Assembly (NCBI GenBank): GCA_024226455.1
Contig: JAAELR010000158.1
Span: 1 to 41,128 of the forward strand
Direction of reading: 5' to 3'
Length of the DNA stretch: 41,128 nucleotides
Source of the DNA: Paracoccaceae bacterium
Lineage (GTDB): Bacteria > Pseudomonadota > Alphaproteobacteria > Rhodobacterales > Rhodobacteraceae
Positions 1 through 7,254 of the stretch are shown here, piece by piece. The stretch's first letter is position 1. Each line of letters begins with the position of its first letter. Below the pieces are notes generated by a model. That model saw only the letters and a list, made by a program, of their open reading frames with translations, did not search any database and was not told where the DNA came from. Both the position numbers and the translations under genes were made by a program.

Positions 1-121
1 GCGGATCTATCACAAAGGCATAAAAGTCTCCAACACCGAGATGGCCGCCCTCGACATCACTGGCGACGAATTCCATCCTGAATGGAACTACACAATCAAG
101 CCAAGGACACTGGAAACGTAG
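1..121 (+). CDS. ISAzo13-type transposase, C-terminal fragment
   Basis: Reading from base 2, the window opens with 39 codons ending in TAG at 119-121. The tail contains KGIKVSNTEMAAL and GDEFHPEWNYTI, which I recognise as the conserved C-terminus of ISAzo13 family transposases (the Rhodopirellula-type DDE transposase group). The catalytic part lies outside the window, so it cannot be judged whether the gene is intact. It is followed by a non-coding tail with periodic repeats that fits the right end of the element. The family is assigned from remembered motifs, not a search. Confidence 0.75.
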   Translation, partial: RIYHKGIKVSNTEMAALDITGDEFHPEWNYTIKPRTLET

Positions 122-168
122 CGGTTATCGTTGACGATGCCCTAACCAGGCATTTCCGGCCCCGGGGG

Positions 169-212
169 GTCCGACGGAAACCCGACAGTAGTCCGACAAA
201 AGTCCGACAGCC
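169..212. repeat. Four 11-bp periodic GTCCGAC repeats
   Basis: GTCCGAC occurs at 169, 191 and 202, and a variant ACCCGAC at 180, so units start at 169, 180, 191 and 202 with an exact 11-bp period. One helical turn between units would place them on one face of the DNA. The position just behind the transposase stop codon suggests transposase-binding subterminal repeats; that role is inferred. Confidence 0.7.
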
Positions 213-308
213 GATTCCCCAGTAATTACTGGCGTTAACCCCCGATTCGCGCCGATTGGCGATCTTTCCCGGGTTCAGCCGTTTCTGACCGGCAAGTACT
301 GTGCCGGG

Positions 309-1115
309 TCATTTCAGCTGGCTGTGCACCTCCGGCACAAAGGTCTGGTCCTCCATTGGAGGACGGACATAGCCGCGCTGCTGTGGACGCTCTTCCAGGG
401 CAATCTCTTCGGGCGTCAGGTCCTCGTAGGGGATCAGCGACAACAGATGGCTGATGCAGTTCAGACGCGCATGTTTCTTGACGTCGGAATTGACCACGTA
501 CCAGGGCGCCTGCTTGATGTCGGTATGCGAAAACATCAGGTCCTTGGCCAGGGAATAGTCGACCCAGCGCTTGCGGCTTTCCAGATCCATCGGCGACAGC
601 TTCCAGCGCTTGGTCGGATCGGTCAGACGGCGCTGGAACCGACGCTCCTGTTCCTCGTCGCTGACCGAGAACCAGTACTTGATCAACTGGGTGCCAGAGC
701 GCACCAGCATCCGCTCGAACTCGGGGCATGAGCGCATATACTCTTGATACTCCTTGTCCGAGCAGAACCCCATCACCCGCTCGACCCCGGCGCGGTTGTA
801 CCAGGAGCGATCGAATATCACAATCTCGCCGGCCGCCGGAAGATGCTGCACGTAGCGTTGAAAGTACCATTGCGTCTTTTCCCGCTCGGTCGGCGCGGGC
901 AGCGCCACGACCTGACAGATGCGTGGGTTCATCGCCTCTGTGATGCGCTTGATGGTGCCGCCCTTTCCGGCGGCATCCCGGCCCTCGAATATGAGGGCGA
1001 TCTTGTGCCCGCTGACCTTGACCCACTCCTGCAGCTTGATCAGCTCGATCTGCAACCTGCCCAGTTCACGCTCGTAAACCGCGTTGCTGATCTTGCCGCT
1101 TTTCTTGCGTACCAT
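309..1115 (-). CDS. ppk2: Polyphosphate kinase 2 family protein
   Basis: A 268-residue cytoplasmic kinase of the PPK2 family, which transfers phosphate between polyphosphate and nucleotides. The Walker A loop GRDAAGKGGT lies at residues 45-54 and the Walker B region with FDRSWYNRAG at 101-110; both are hallmark PPK2 motifs, and RRLTDPTKRWKLSPMD in the lid region also fits. Length matches one-domain class I enzymes. The start is supported by GGAG eight bases upstream (GGAGATGATATATG). It is transcribed towards the IS end; an imperfect hairpin overlaps its stop codon. Nucleotide preference (ADP or GDP) and direction cannot be read from sequence. No ppk1 or ppx is nearby, so it appears monocistronic. 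Confidence 0.93.
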   Translation of the reverse strand: MVRKKSGKISNAVYERELGRLQIELIKLQEWVKVSGHKIALIFEGRDAAGKGGTIKRITEAMNPRICQVVALPAPTEREKTQWYFQRYVQHLPAAGEIVIFDRSWYNRAGVERVMGFCSDKEYQEYMRSCPEFERMLVRSGTQLIKYWFSVSDEEQERRFQRRLTDPTKRWKLSPMDLESRKRWVDYSLAKDLMFSHTDIKQAPWYVVNSDVKKHARLNCISHLLSLIPYEDLTPEEIALEERPQQRGYVRPPMEDQTFVPEVHSQLK

Positions 1116-1399
1116 ATATCATCTCCTGCAGAGTTTCTCCTGTCCTGCCCGACGATAGCAGGATTTTCTCCTGCCGCGCTGTGACGTATTGCCAAGCCGC
1201 CGGAAAGGCCTTGGTCCGCACCCATTGATACTGCGCCAGGCTCCGTACCCAAAGCTTTCCGGTTCAGATGCCGGGGAATCAGTCCACCCTTGCGCCCAGG
1301 GCTTCCGGTTGAATGCTGCATCTGGGGTATGCCAATACGTGAGCCGAATGATAGAAGTCTCCCCAATAGGAAGCCAACACCGTATTGGAGAGCCACCTC
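1116..1399. promoter_or_regulatory. Divergent intergenic region with inverted repeat over an RBS
   Basis: This 284-bp region separates ppk2 (minus) from the unknown plus-strand gene. CCAATACG at 1332-1339 is the exact reverse complement of CGTATTGG at 1381-1388. The right arm touches the GGAG that would serve the ATG at 1400, so in the transcript the stem could hide the ribosome-binding site. A loose direct repeat built around TTCCGGTT occurs near 1257 and 1304. I see no clear promoter boxes. Confidence 0.35.
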
Positions 1400-1655
1400 A
1401 TGGAACTCCTTTTTTGCCGTCCTTTCCACCGTAAAGCCCGACGCCCCCGCCGACCGCCGCCTGTTTCACGCCAATCGCCTGGGCCGACCGGACCCGATGC
1501 CGGGCTGCGAAGCGCTCGAAGCGGCGATCATGCCGCTGACGCCGGGCATTGTCGCCGCCATTGCCGAAAGCACCGATGATATCTCGGACGTCGCAGCTGC
1601 CCTCGAGGTCAGCAAAGAGGCGGCCCCAAGGCCAACGCCTATGCCTATATCCTGA
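1400..1655 (+). pseudogene. Out-of-frame 5' part of the unknown gene ending at 2695
   Basis: An ATG at 1400 with GGAG 11 bases upstream opens a frame that goes off after a run of six T (1409-1414) and stops at 1577. Removing one T moves into the neighbouring frame, which has high G/C at third positions and protein-like sequence (residues such as MPLTPGIVAAIAE and DDISDVAAALEVSKE) up to about 1620. Beyond that, the coding signal returns to the first frame (NAYAYILTKIKNN) and runs into the open frame at 1694. The simplest reading is one gene with a +1 change in the T run and a -1 change near 1618-1625. Decay, sequencing error or, less likely, programmed shifting could explain it. Confidence 0.55.
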
Positions 1656-1693
1656 CGAAGATCAAGAACAACACGCCACCCAAGAACGGCACC

Positions 1694-2695
1694 GTGAAAC
1701 CTGGGATCATCAAGGCCATTCCTTATGAGGTCGGACAGGGATTTGACGAAGCCGCGCTCAACACCGTCAAGTCGCACCTATTGAACGAAGCGACATTCCT
1801 CCAGTACACCGATGAATGGTTCGGGCCGACAGGCGTTCTGACCGCACTCAATCTCGAAGTGGCCAATGCCGCGACGGACTCGCTGATTGCCGTGCAGGCG
1901 CTGATCACCATCAAGCATGATTCGCTGCTCGAGATGATCCTGAATCTGATCATCGGTGATATCATCGACATCGTCGGCGCGATCCCAGTGATCGGACCGG
2001 CTCTGCGCGCGATTCTGTCTATTGCCTATTCAACCGCGAAATTCCGGCTGGAAAAAAAGGGCTTGCCGACGACGATCAAGGCAACGGTCGCCGAGCTTGC
2101 CGAAGCGCTGGAGACGACGCTGCAAAGCATGGTTGATGCCTCGGCGCATCAGCTGGGCGTCGTCAATGGCAACTGGGGCAAGCTCAAGACCTTCGCCGAA
2201 GGCGTCATCGACGGCACGATTTCAGCCGACAAGCTGGGTGCGACCGTATCCGGTTCCGGCGGTTCAGCGGCCGCAAAGGTATCGCCCAAGGTCGACCCCG
2301 GGTTCATCGTGGCGGTTGGCAACGGCTGGGAGATCGCGTTTTTTCAGGCGATGTACCCTATCTGCCTCCAGGCCACGAATGTCATCACGGCGCAATCCCC
2401 TCCGTCCAGCTACACCCAGGCCTGGAATCCGGCGCAGGGAAACTATCAGTACCTCTTCACCATCCCGACGGTGATGGCGGACACCAGCGGGAAAGAGTAC
2501 GACGTTGATTTCCTTTGTTCCTGCACGCCAAACGGGACGCCAGAGGTCATGGACAGGCTGTTCAAGCCAGATCAACTGGCGGTCGACCCGATTTCCTTCT
2601 TCATGGGGGTCAACGGCTGGACCTATGTGCAGCCGGTGATGAACGGTGGGAAGGGCAGCGCCACACCCGATTTGACGATCAAGACGATCGGCTGA
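1694..2695 (+). CDS. Unknown protein with central hydrophobic helices (frame-disrupted 5' end)
   Basis: This open frame of 333 codons starts at GTG 1694, but coding sequence clearly continues upstream in frame to about 1622 and then out of frame to 1400, so the GTG is probably not the real start. I do not recognise the family. Residues about 75-115 form a strongly hydrophobic helical stretch (LLEMILNLIIGDIIDIV, IPVIGPALRAILSIAY); residues 120-170 look helical; after a Ser/Gly-rich linker near 190 the C-terminal 140 residues are rich in aromatic and small residues and look beta-rich. No signal peptide is seen. Helices plus a beta domain would fit a membrane-active or particle-forming protein, but this is only a shape argument. 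It converges on the Lrp gene with an 18-bp gap. Confidence 0.6.
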   Translation: MKPGIIKAIPYEVGQGFDEAALNTVKSHLLNEATFLQYTDEWFGPTGVLTALNLEVANAATDSLIAVQALITIKHDSLLEMILNLIIGDIIDIVGAIPVIGPALRAILSIAYSTAKFRLEKKGLPTTIKATVAELAEALETTLQSMVDASAHQLGVVNGNWGKLKTFAEGVIDGTISADKLGATVSGSGGSAAAKVSPKVDPGFIVAVGNGWEIAFFQAMYPICLQATNVITAQSPPSSYTQAWNPAQGNYQYLFTIPTVMADTSGKEYDVDFLCSCTPNGTPEVMDRLFKPDQLAVDPISFFMGVNGWTYVQPVMNGGKGSATPDLTIKTIG

Positions 2696-2713
2696 CATCC
2701 CGGCAATCTTGCC

Positions 2714-3175
2714 TCACACCGGCAGCGCCGTGGTCTGGAACACGGTGCGCAGCGAGAACGACGAATGCATCTGCGCCACCCCCGGCAACCGCGCCAGATA
2801 GCGCCTGTGGATGCGCGCAAAATCATCCGTGTCCCGCGCCGATATCTTCAGCAGATAGTCCGCCGATCCGGCCATCAGGTGACACTCCAGCAGGTCCGGG
2901 ATCAACGCCACCTCGCGCTCGAACCCGTCCAGCACTTCCTCGGACTGGCCGCTCAGGGTGATCTCGACGAACACAGTCGCCGGGCGGTCCAGCTTGCGCG
3001 GGTCGAGCAGCGCCACGTAATTGGCGATCACCCCCTCCGCCTCCAGCCGCTGCACCCTGCGGTGGCAGGCCGAAGGTGACAGGTTCACCTGTTCGGAAAG
3101 CTCTGCATTCGACATCCGGCCCGACTTTTGCAGGGCGGTCAGAATGCGACAGTCCGTTGTGTCAAATTCGACCAT
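2714..3175 (-). CDS. Lrp/AsnC family transcriptional regulator
   Basis: A 153-residue regulator with an N-terminal winged helix-turn-helix (residues about 5-60, including AELSEQVNLSPSACHRRVQRL) and a C-terminal ligand-binding RAM/AsnC domain. The open frame extends 90 codons further upstream, but across the ald promoter and into ald; ATG 3175 gives the normal family length. It is divergent from alanine dehydrogenase with 133 bp between starts. In alphaproteobacteria such a divergent Lrp gene usually controls ald in response to alanine, so an AldR-like activator is the natural inference. Confidence 0.9.
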   Translation of the reverse strand: MVEFDTTDCRILTALQKSGRMSNAELSEQVNLSPSACHRRVQRLEAEGVIANYVALLDPRKLDRPATVFVEITLSGQSEEVLDGFEREVALIPDLLECHLMAGSADYLLKISARDTDDFARIHRRYLARLPGVAQMHSSFSLRTVFQTTALPV

Positions 3176-3308
3176 GGCGGCAGTTTCTCCCGTAGAATGC
3201 GCCAATACGCGCGTTATCTTCGACAGAACCCTATCCAGATCATCTATCTTTTCAAAGCAATTGATTTCGTCCTGCGCCATTGTCCGGCCAGCGTTCAGGG
3301 AGGCAAAC
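3176..3308. promoter_or_regulatory. Shared lrp/ald divergent control region
   Basis: This 133-bp region holds both promoters. It is locally AT-richer (around 3228-3275) than its surroundings, as expected for Lrp-type binding, and has an AGGGAGG ribosome-binding site just before ald. No -10/-35 pair is convincing by eye. Confidence 0.5.
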
Positions 3309-4427
3309 ATGAAAATCGGCTGTCCGACAGAGATCAAACCACAGGAATTCCGCGTCGGGCTGACCCCGAACGCGGCGGGCGAAGCGGTGGCGCATGGCCA
3401 CCAGGTGCTGGTGCAGCAAGGCGCCGGAACAGGTGCCGGGTTCACCGATGAGGATTACACCGACGCCGGTGCCAGCATCGCCGGAACCGCCGAAGACATC
3501 TTTGCCGCCGCCGACATGATCGTGAAGGTAAAGGAACCCCAGGCCACCGAGCGCAAGATGCTGCGCGAGGGCCAGCTTCTGTTCACCTACCTGCACCTCG
3601 CCCCCGATCCCGCTCAGACCCATGACCTGCTGCAAAGCGGCTGCACCGCAATCGCCTACGAGACCGTCACCGACCCCGCCGGAGGCCTGCCCCTGCTGGC
3701 GCCGATGTCCGAGGTTGCCGGTCGCCTGGCCCCCCAGGTCGGTGCCTGGACGCTGCAAAAGGCCAATGGCGGTCGCGGTGTTCTGATGGGTGGTGTGCCC
3801 GGTGTCGGCCCCGCCAAGGTCGTCGTGATCGGCGGCGGAGTGGTGGGCACCCACGCCGCCAGAGTGGCCGCCGGAATGGGCGCCGATGTCACCGTGCTCG
3901 ATCGCTCGCTGCCGCGTTTGCGCTATCTCGATGACGTGTTCGGACGCGATTTCAGGAACCGCTATTCCACCGCGGGCGCCACTGCGGAACTGCTCGTCGA
4001 CGCGGATATGGTAATCGGAGCGGTGCTGATCCCCGGCGCCGCCGCGCCCAAGCTGGTCAGCCGTGCCCAGTTTGCCACCATGAAACCCGGCGCGGCGCTG
4101 GTCGACGTGGCCATCGATCAGGGCGGCTGTTTCGAAACCTCGCGTGCCACCACCCATGCCGACCCGATCTACGAGGTCGACGGCATCATGCATTATTGCG
4201 TCGCCAACATGCCCGGCGCGGTGGCCCGCACTTCGACGCTGGCCCTTTCCAATGCCACGCTGCCCTTCATGCTGGCGCTGGCCGACAAGGGCTGGCGGCA
4301 AGCCTGCGAGGACGACCCGCACCTGCTGAACGGGCTAAACGTGCATGCCGGACACCTGACCTACTTCGCCGTCGGCAAGGCGCTGGGGCTCGACGTGCTG
4401 TCACCCTCGCTAGCGCTGAAGAAGTAG
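3309..4427 (+). CDS. ald: Alanine dehydrogenase
   Basis: A 372-residue NAD-dependent alanine dehydrogenase, interconverting L-alanine and pyruvate plus ammonium. Canonical substrate and catalytic residues are in place: Arg15, Lys75, His96 (in YLHLAP) and the aspartate of VDVAIDQGG near 270. The NAD-binding Rossmann loop is [10 protein letters not shown] at about 175-185. The open frame begins far upstream, but ATG 3309 has an AGGGAGG ribosome-binding site and gives exactly the family length. It is divergent from the Lrp gene. In taurine users this enzyme regenerates pyruvate from the alanine made by Tpa; tpa lies 32 kb away in this window, so that link is metabolic rather than operonic. Confidence 0.96.
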   Translation: MKIGCPTEIKPQEFRVGLTPNAAGEAVAHGHQVLVQQGAGTGAGFTDEDYTDAGASIAGTAEDIFAAADMIVKVKEPQATERKMLREGQLLFTYLHLAPDPAQTHDLLQSGCTAIAYETVTDPAGGLPLLAPMSEVAGRLAPQVGAWTLQKANGGRGVLMGGVPGVGPAKVVVIGGGVVGTHAARVAAGMGADVTVLDRSLPRLRYLDDVFGRDFRNRYSTAGATAELLVDADMVIGAVLIPGAAAPKLVSRAQFATMKPGAALVDVAIDQGGCFETSRATTHADPIYEVDGIMHYCVANMPGAVARTSTLALSNATLPFMLALADKGWRQACEDDPHLLNGLNVHAGHLTYFAVGKALGLDVLSPSLALKK

Positions 4428-4778
4428 GCCGGGCCGGGCGTGAATTAGGGCGGATTTGACCCGCAGCGGATTGGCCTGAATGGATTGCAGGCAATCCCGA
4501 CGTCGGCGCCGTCATTTGGCAGTATATACCCCCGGGGGGGCTGGCTGGTTCCCCAGCCGGTCGGATCTTATGTGCATTGCTCTGCAATGCGCTATCGACA
4601 GGTGATTGCGGGCAATCGCCGAGAGGTCACCGCAAGACGATCCGATAGCCCGGTGAGGTCAGATCCGGTATTGGATTCAACAAACCCGGGAAACGACGGA
4701 AGAAACGGCTCCACAGCACCGACGGAAAGCCGATGCCGCCCCGTTCAACACAGGACATTTCCCCAACGAGGCCCTGCC
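4428..4778. other. 351-bp intergenic region with a dyad array
   Basis: There is no convincing gene between ald and the msrQ-like gene. The region holds three ATTGC/GCAAT dyads (described separately), a GGCTGG/CCAGCC hairpin at 4539-4558 and a GAGG-type ribosome-binding site before 4779. I see no strong terminator for ald. Confidence 0.6.
4482..4617. promoter_or_regulatory. Three ATTGC-N2/3-GCAAT dyads
   Basis: Three perfect dyads share one core: GGATTGC-AG-GCAATCC at 4482-4497, GCATTGC-TCT-GCAATGC at 4574-4590 and GATTGC-GG-GCAATC at 4604-4617. Loops of two or three bases are too tight for good RNA hairpins, so repeated operator sites for a dimeric regulator are more likely. They sit 162-297 bp upstream of the msrQ-like start. 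The regulator is not identified. Confidence 0.55.
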
Positions 4779-5384
4779 ATGCTCTCGCGGCTATCCTTTC
4801 TGAACCCCTACTGGCTCTGGGCGCTGCTTTCGCTGCCTGCCCTCGGCATTCTCAATGGTGCCGTCACCTCCACCAACCCGCGCGTCCTGCACATTCTGGT
4901 GCACCCGATCGGAGAATTCGCCGCGCGGTTCATGATCATCGCCATGCTGGCCACGCCGCTGATGCTGCTTTTCAAGGGCTGGCGGGGGCCGTGCTGGCTG
5001 AAAAGGAACCGACGTTACTTTGGTGTCGCGGCGTTCGGCTATGCGGCGCTGCACACGCTGTTTTATCTGATGGACAAGGCCACACTGGAACGCGTGCTGT
5101 CAGAGGCGACGCGGCTCGATATCTGGACCGGCTGGCTGGCGTTCGCCATCTTCATCCCGCTGGCGGTAACCTCGATGGACTGGTTCGTGCGCCGGATGGG
5201 CCCGGCCTGGAAGACCCTGCAGCGCTGGACCTACCCTGCGGCGGTGCTGACGCTGATCCATTGGGCTGCGTTGGACAGATGGGAACACCCCACCGCCGCG
5301 ATCGTGCATTTCGCACCATTGGCGCTGCTAGAAGCCTATCGTATCTGGTACTGGTATCTGCGCCTGCGCCCGTCGGTGGCCTGA
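4779..5384 (+). CDS. msrQ: MsrQ-like haem-binding membrane subunit
   Basis: A 201-residue integral membrane protein of the ferric-reductase-like/MsrQ (YedZ) family with about six hydrophobic helices. Histidines in ILVHPIGEFAAR, AALHTLFYL and LTLIHWAAL are at the positions expected for haem ligands. MsrQ carries electrons from the respiratory chain to MsrP, the periplasmic molybdopterin enzyme that repairs oxidised methionine. The upstream in-frame extension is non-coding in character; ATG 4779 follows CGAGG and begins at the conserved MLSRLSFLNPYWLW. No msrP is adjacent, which is unusual, so the partner must be elsewhere or the protein is another ferric-reductase-like b-type cytochrome. Confidence 0.85.
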   Translation: MLSRLSFLNPYWLWALLSLPALGILNGAVTSTNPRVLHILVHPIGEFAARFMIIAMLATPLMLLFKGWRGPCWLKRNRRYFGVAAFGYAALHTLFYLMDKATLERVLSEATRLDIWTGWLAFAIFIPLAVTSMDWFVRRMGPAWKTLQRWTYPAAVLTLIHWAALDRWEHPTAAIVHFAPLALLEAYRIWYWYLRLRPSVA

Positions 5385-5426
5385 ACCTCGGCAGGTCCTG
5401 GCATCGGGTTACCCCGGTAATACGCA

Positions 5427-5460
5427 GGCGCGCCCGGTCCCCCCCAAGACCGGGCGCGCC
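5427..5460. terminator. 13-bp perfect hairpin between convergent genes
   Basis: GGCGCGCCCGGTC at 5427-5439 pairs perfectly with 5448-5460 around an 8-base loop of mainly C. It lies between the convergent msrQ-like and SH3 genes, a position that suggests a bidirectional terminator, although neither side has a clear T-tract. Confidence 0.55.
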
Positions 5461-5475
5461 GCGACTGGCTGAGTC

Positions 5476-5985
5476 TCAGCGGCTCAAATATGCCGCGTAG
5501 GTCCAGCCGGTTTCGCCGGTGATGCAGCGCACATGCGCCCATTTGCCGGATTTCTGAAACACCTCAACGATATCGCCGCGCGCCATGACCGTGGTCACCG
5601 GATGCCTGGTGCCCGGGCCATCGCGCAGGTTCAGGTTGCCCGAGGGCGGCCAGACAACCGAGGTATACTTCTCGACGTCGTTGATCCGGGGCCTGGCCCG
5701 GGCGGCGCGCACAACAGTGGCACCCGGTTGCGCCAACCCCGAGGCCCTGGCCCATCCGATCATGCCGCCTGGTAACTTAATCAGCCCCCAGCCCTGGTAG
5801 ACCTCCAGCAATTCCACCCGGGTACCAACGACCATCGAGGTAACGACGCGGGCGGTAGTCCCCGGCCCGTCCCTCAGCGCCAGCGACTTGCACACTACCC
5901 GTTTATCGGCCAAAGCAGGGGTGGCCAGCGCCACCACCAGAACCATGCAAATCACTTTCCAACCGCCCACCGCTAGCCCCCCCAT
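5476..5985 (-). CDS. Exported protein with two SH3b domains
   Basis: A 169-residue protein with an N-terminal signal peptide (hydrophobic VICMVLVVALATPALA, likely cleavage after ALA near residue 27). Two bacterial SH3 (SH3_3/YgiM-like) domains follow: one around residues 30-90 (SLALRDGPGTTARVV) and one around 108-169 (NLNLRDGPGTRHPV). Such domains usually bind peptidoglycan or cell-wall peptides in the periplasm. ATG 5985 is chosen because it is preceded by AAGGG and puts the signal peptide near the N-terminus; longer frames upstream lack coding character. It is one of many SH3b proteins of unknown partner in roseobacters. Confidence 0.85.
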   Translation of the reverse strand: MGGLAVGGWKVICMVLVVALATPALADKRVVCKSLALRDGPGTTARVVTSMVVGTRVELLEVYQGWGLIKLPGGMIGWARASGLAQPGATVVRAARARPRINDVEKYTSVVWPPSGNLNLRDGPGTRHPVTTVMARGDIVEVFQKSGKWAHVRCITGETGWTYAAYLSR

Positions 5986-6120
5986 GCTATACCCTTGACG
6001 ATAAGGGATATCATACATGCGTGATCTTCCATACAGCCTGTGTTCGGAACAATGCGTTTCCGGAAATGAAGCAATGAAGCCGCGCCGATCCGCCGGAAAT
6101 CCCGCTTTCGCACGCAAATG

Positions 6121-6144
6121 AGGCCCCGCACGGCATGCGGGCCT
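6121..6144 (-). terminator. Probable terminator of mscL
   Basis: AGGCCCCGCA and TGCGGGCCT form a stem (one bulged C) with a short loop 29 bp beyond the mscL stop; on the minus strand it is followed by a short T-containing stretch (TCATTTG). Confidence 0.45.
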
Positions 6145-6172
6145 GTCGTCAGGGGCGGATGTGATGTTCCGG

Positions 6173-6607
6173 CTATTTCGCCAGCGCGTCGCGGATCTCT
6201 GTCAGCAGGTCGATCTCGCTCGGCCCCGAGGGGGCGGGCTCGGCGGGCGCTTCTTCTTCGCTCCGCGCGGCGGCCTCTTTCACCTTGTTGACATAACGCA
6301 CCAGCATGAACACCACGAACGCGATGATCACGAAATTGATGATCGCCATGATGAAGGCGCCATAGGCAAAGACCGCGGCCCCGGCCTCGCGCGCGGCCTC
6401 AAGGCTGGCCCCTTCGGCCACCTCGCCGGACAGCACCACAAAGACGTTGGTAAAGTCGATGCCGCCAAGAAACAGCCCGACGATCGGGTTCAGCAGATCG
6501 CCCACCATCGACTTGACGATGGCCGTGAACGCAGCGCCGATGATGATCCCGACGGCCATGTCCATCACATTGCCTTTGGCAATGAAGTCCCGAAATTCCC
6601 CAAGCAT
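6173..6607 (-). CDS. mscL: Large-conductance mechanosensitive channel
   Basis: A 144-residue inner-membrane channel that opens under membrane tension and releases solutes after osmotic downshock. The N-terminal amphipathic helix ([20 protein letters not shown]), TM1 with the glycine-rich pore lining ([19 protein letters not shown]), the periplasmic loop, TM2 ([18 protein letters not shown]) and the C-terminal helical bundle ending in [11 protein letters not shown] are all present. The frame is open 22 codons further upstream, but ATG 6607 has GGAGGG eight bases before it and gives the usual N-terminus. It appears to be a single-gene unit. Confidence 0.96.
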   Translation of the reverse strand: MLGEFRDFIAKGNVMDMAVGIIIGAAFTAIVKSMVGDLLNPIVGLFLGGIDFTNVFVVLSGEVAEGASLEAAREAGAAVFAYGAFIMAIINFVIIAFVVFMLVRYVNKVKEAAARSEEEAPAEPAPSGPSEIDLLTEIRDALAK

Positions 6608-6735
6608 GTGTCGCCCTCCTGCTGTTGCCTTCCCAAATGCGGGCGGTCTGCGCCCGCGGCATGCCCATAGCACAGACCTGCACGAAAAGGTCCTGAATTT
6701 CCCGGCGCCCCCCCCCCGTGGGTGGTGACCAGACG

Positions 6736-7185
6736 CTATCCGGGCAGTGCCCCGGTCAGCACATAACGCAGGATCTCGACAACCTGCCGCGGCTCTTCGG
6801 CCACCGCAAGCGCCGCGGCGTGCACCTCTTTCAGCGGGTGTTGATGTTCCGGCGGGCTCAGCACGATGACCGACTTGCCAAGGGCTGCGGCATAGCCCGC
6901 GTCAAAGGCGGCGTTCCACTGCCGGTATTTCTCGCCGAACCGCACCACGACCACATCCGCATCGGCAATCCCCTTGCGGGTGCGGATCGCGTTGACCATC
7001 GCGCCCTTGTGGTCGTGCCAGTACTTGCCCGGCTCTGCCCCCAGGATGGCGACGCCGCAATCGTCGCTGGCGCCGTGATCGGTGACCGGGCCTTTGAACA
7101 CCACGTCCAGCCCGGCGGCACCTTCGGTGATCTGCTCGCGCCAGTCGGTGTGGATCTCGCCGGAAAGATAGACATTCAGTGTCAT
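6736..7185 (-). CDS. ytoQ: YtoQ family protein
   Basis: A 149-residue cytoplasmic protein that I recognise as YtoQ family from its opening ([16 protein letters not shown]), the central [10 protein letters not shown] and [29 protein letters not shown] blocks, and the HPLKEV motif near the C-terminus. The fold is related to nucleoside deoxyribosyltransferases (Toll/TIR-like Rossmann fold), but the biological role is not established. The start is well supported by GGAGG six bases before ATG 7185. A run of ten C at 6708-6717 lies just downstream, a possible slippage or assembly weak spot. Confidence 0.88.
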   Translation of the reverse strand: MTLNVYLSGEIHTDWREQITEGAAGLDVVFKGPVTDHGASDDCGVAILGAEPGKYWHDHKGAMVNAIRTRKGIADADVVVVRFGEKYRQWNAAFDAGYAAALGKSVIVLSPPEHQHPLKEVHAAALAVAEEPRQVVEILRYVLTGALPG

Positions 7186-7254
7186 CGGAAACCTCCATTG
7201 TTGCCTTGTCTTAGGGGTTCAGCGGAACGGGGCCAAGGGGTGTGGCCCCGTTCC

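Larger units (their letters stand above)
1..212 (+). mobile_element. Right end of an ISAzo13-type insertion sequence (partial)
   Basis: The transposase fragment ends at 121 and the following 90 bp are non-coding, carrying four GTCCGAC-like repeats at 169-212. This is the expected layout of an IS right end. The exact outer boundary cannot be fixed because the left end is outside the window; the last repeat unit at about 212 is used as a provisional limit. The sequence to 308 holds nothing else recognisable except an imperfect hairpin (GACCGGCA/TGCCGGGTC, 287-310) at the 3' end of the ppk2 gene. Confidence 0.55.

Noticed and set aside
3176-3308. TauR-type repeats before ald
   Set aside because: No pair in either orientation with the required spacing; Lrp control explains this promoter.
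3252-4322. Minus-strand open frame opposite ald
   Set aside because: Gly/His-rich shadow of ald; ald carries all its catalytic residues.
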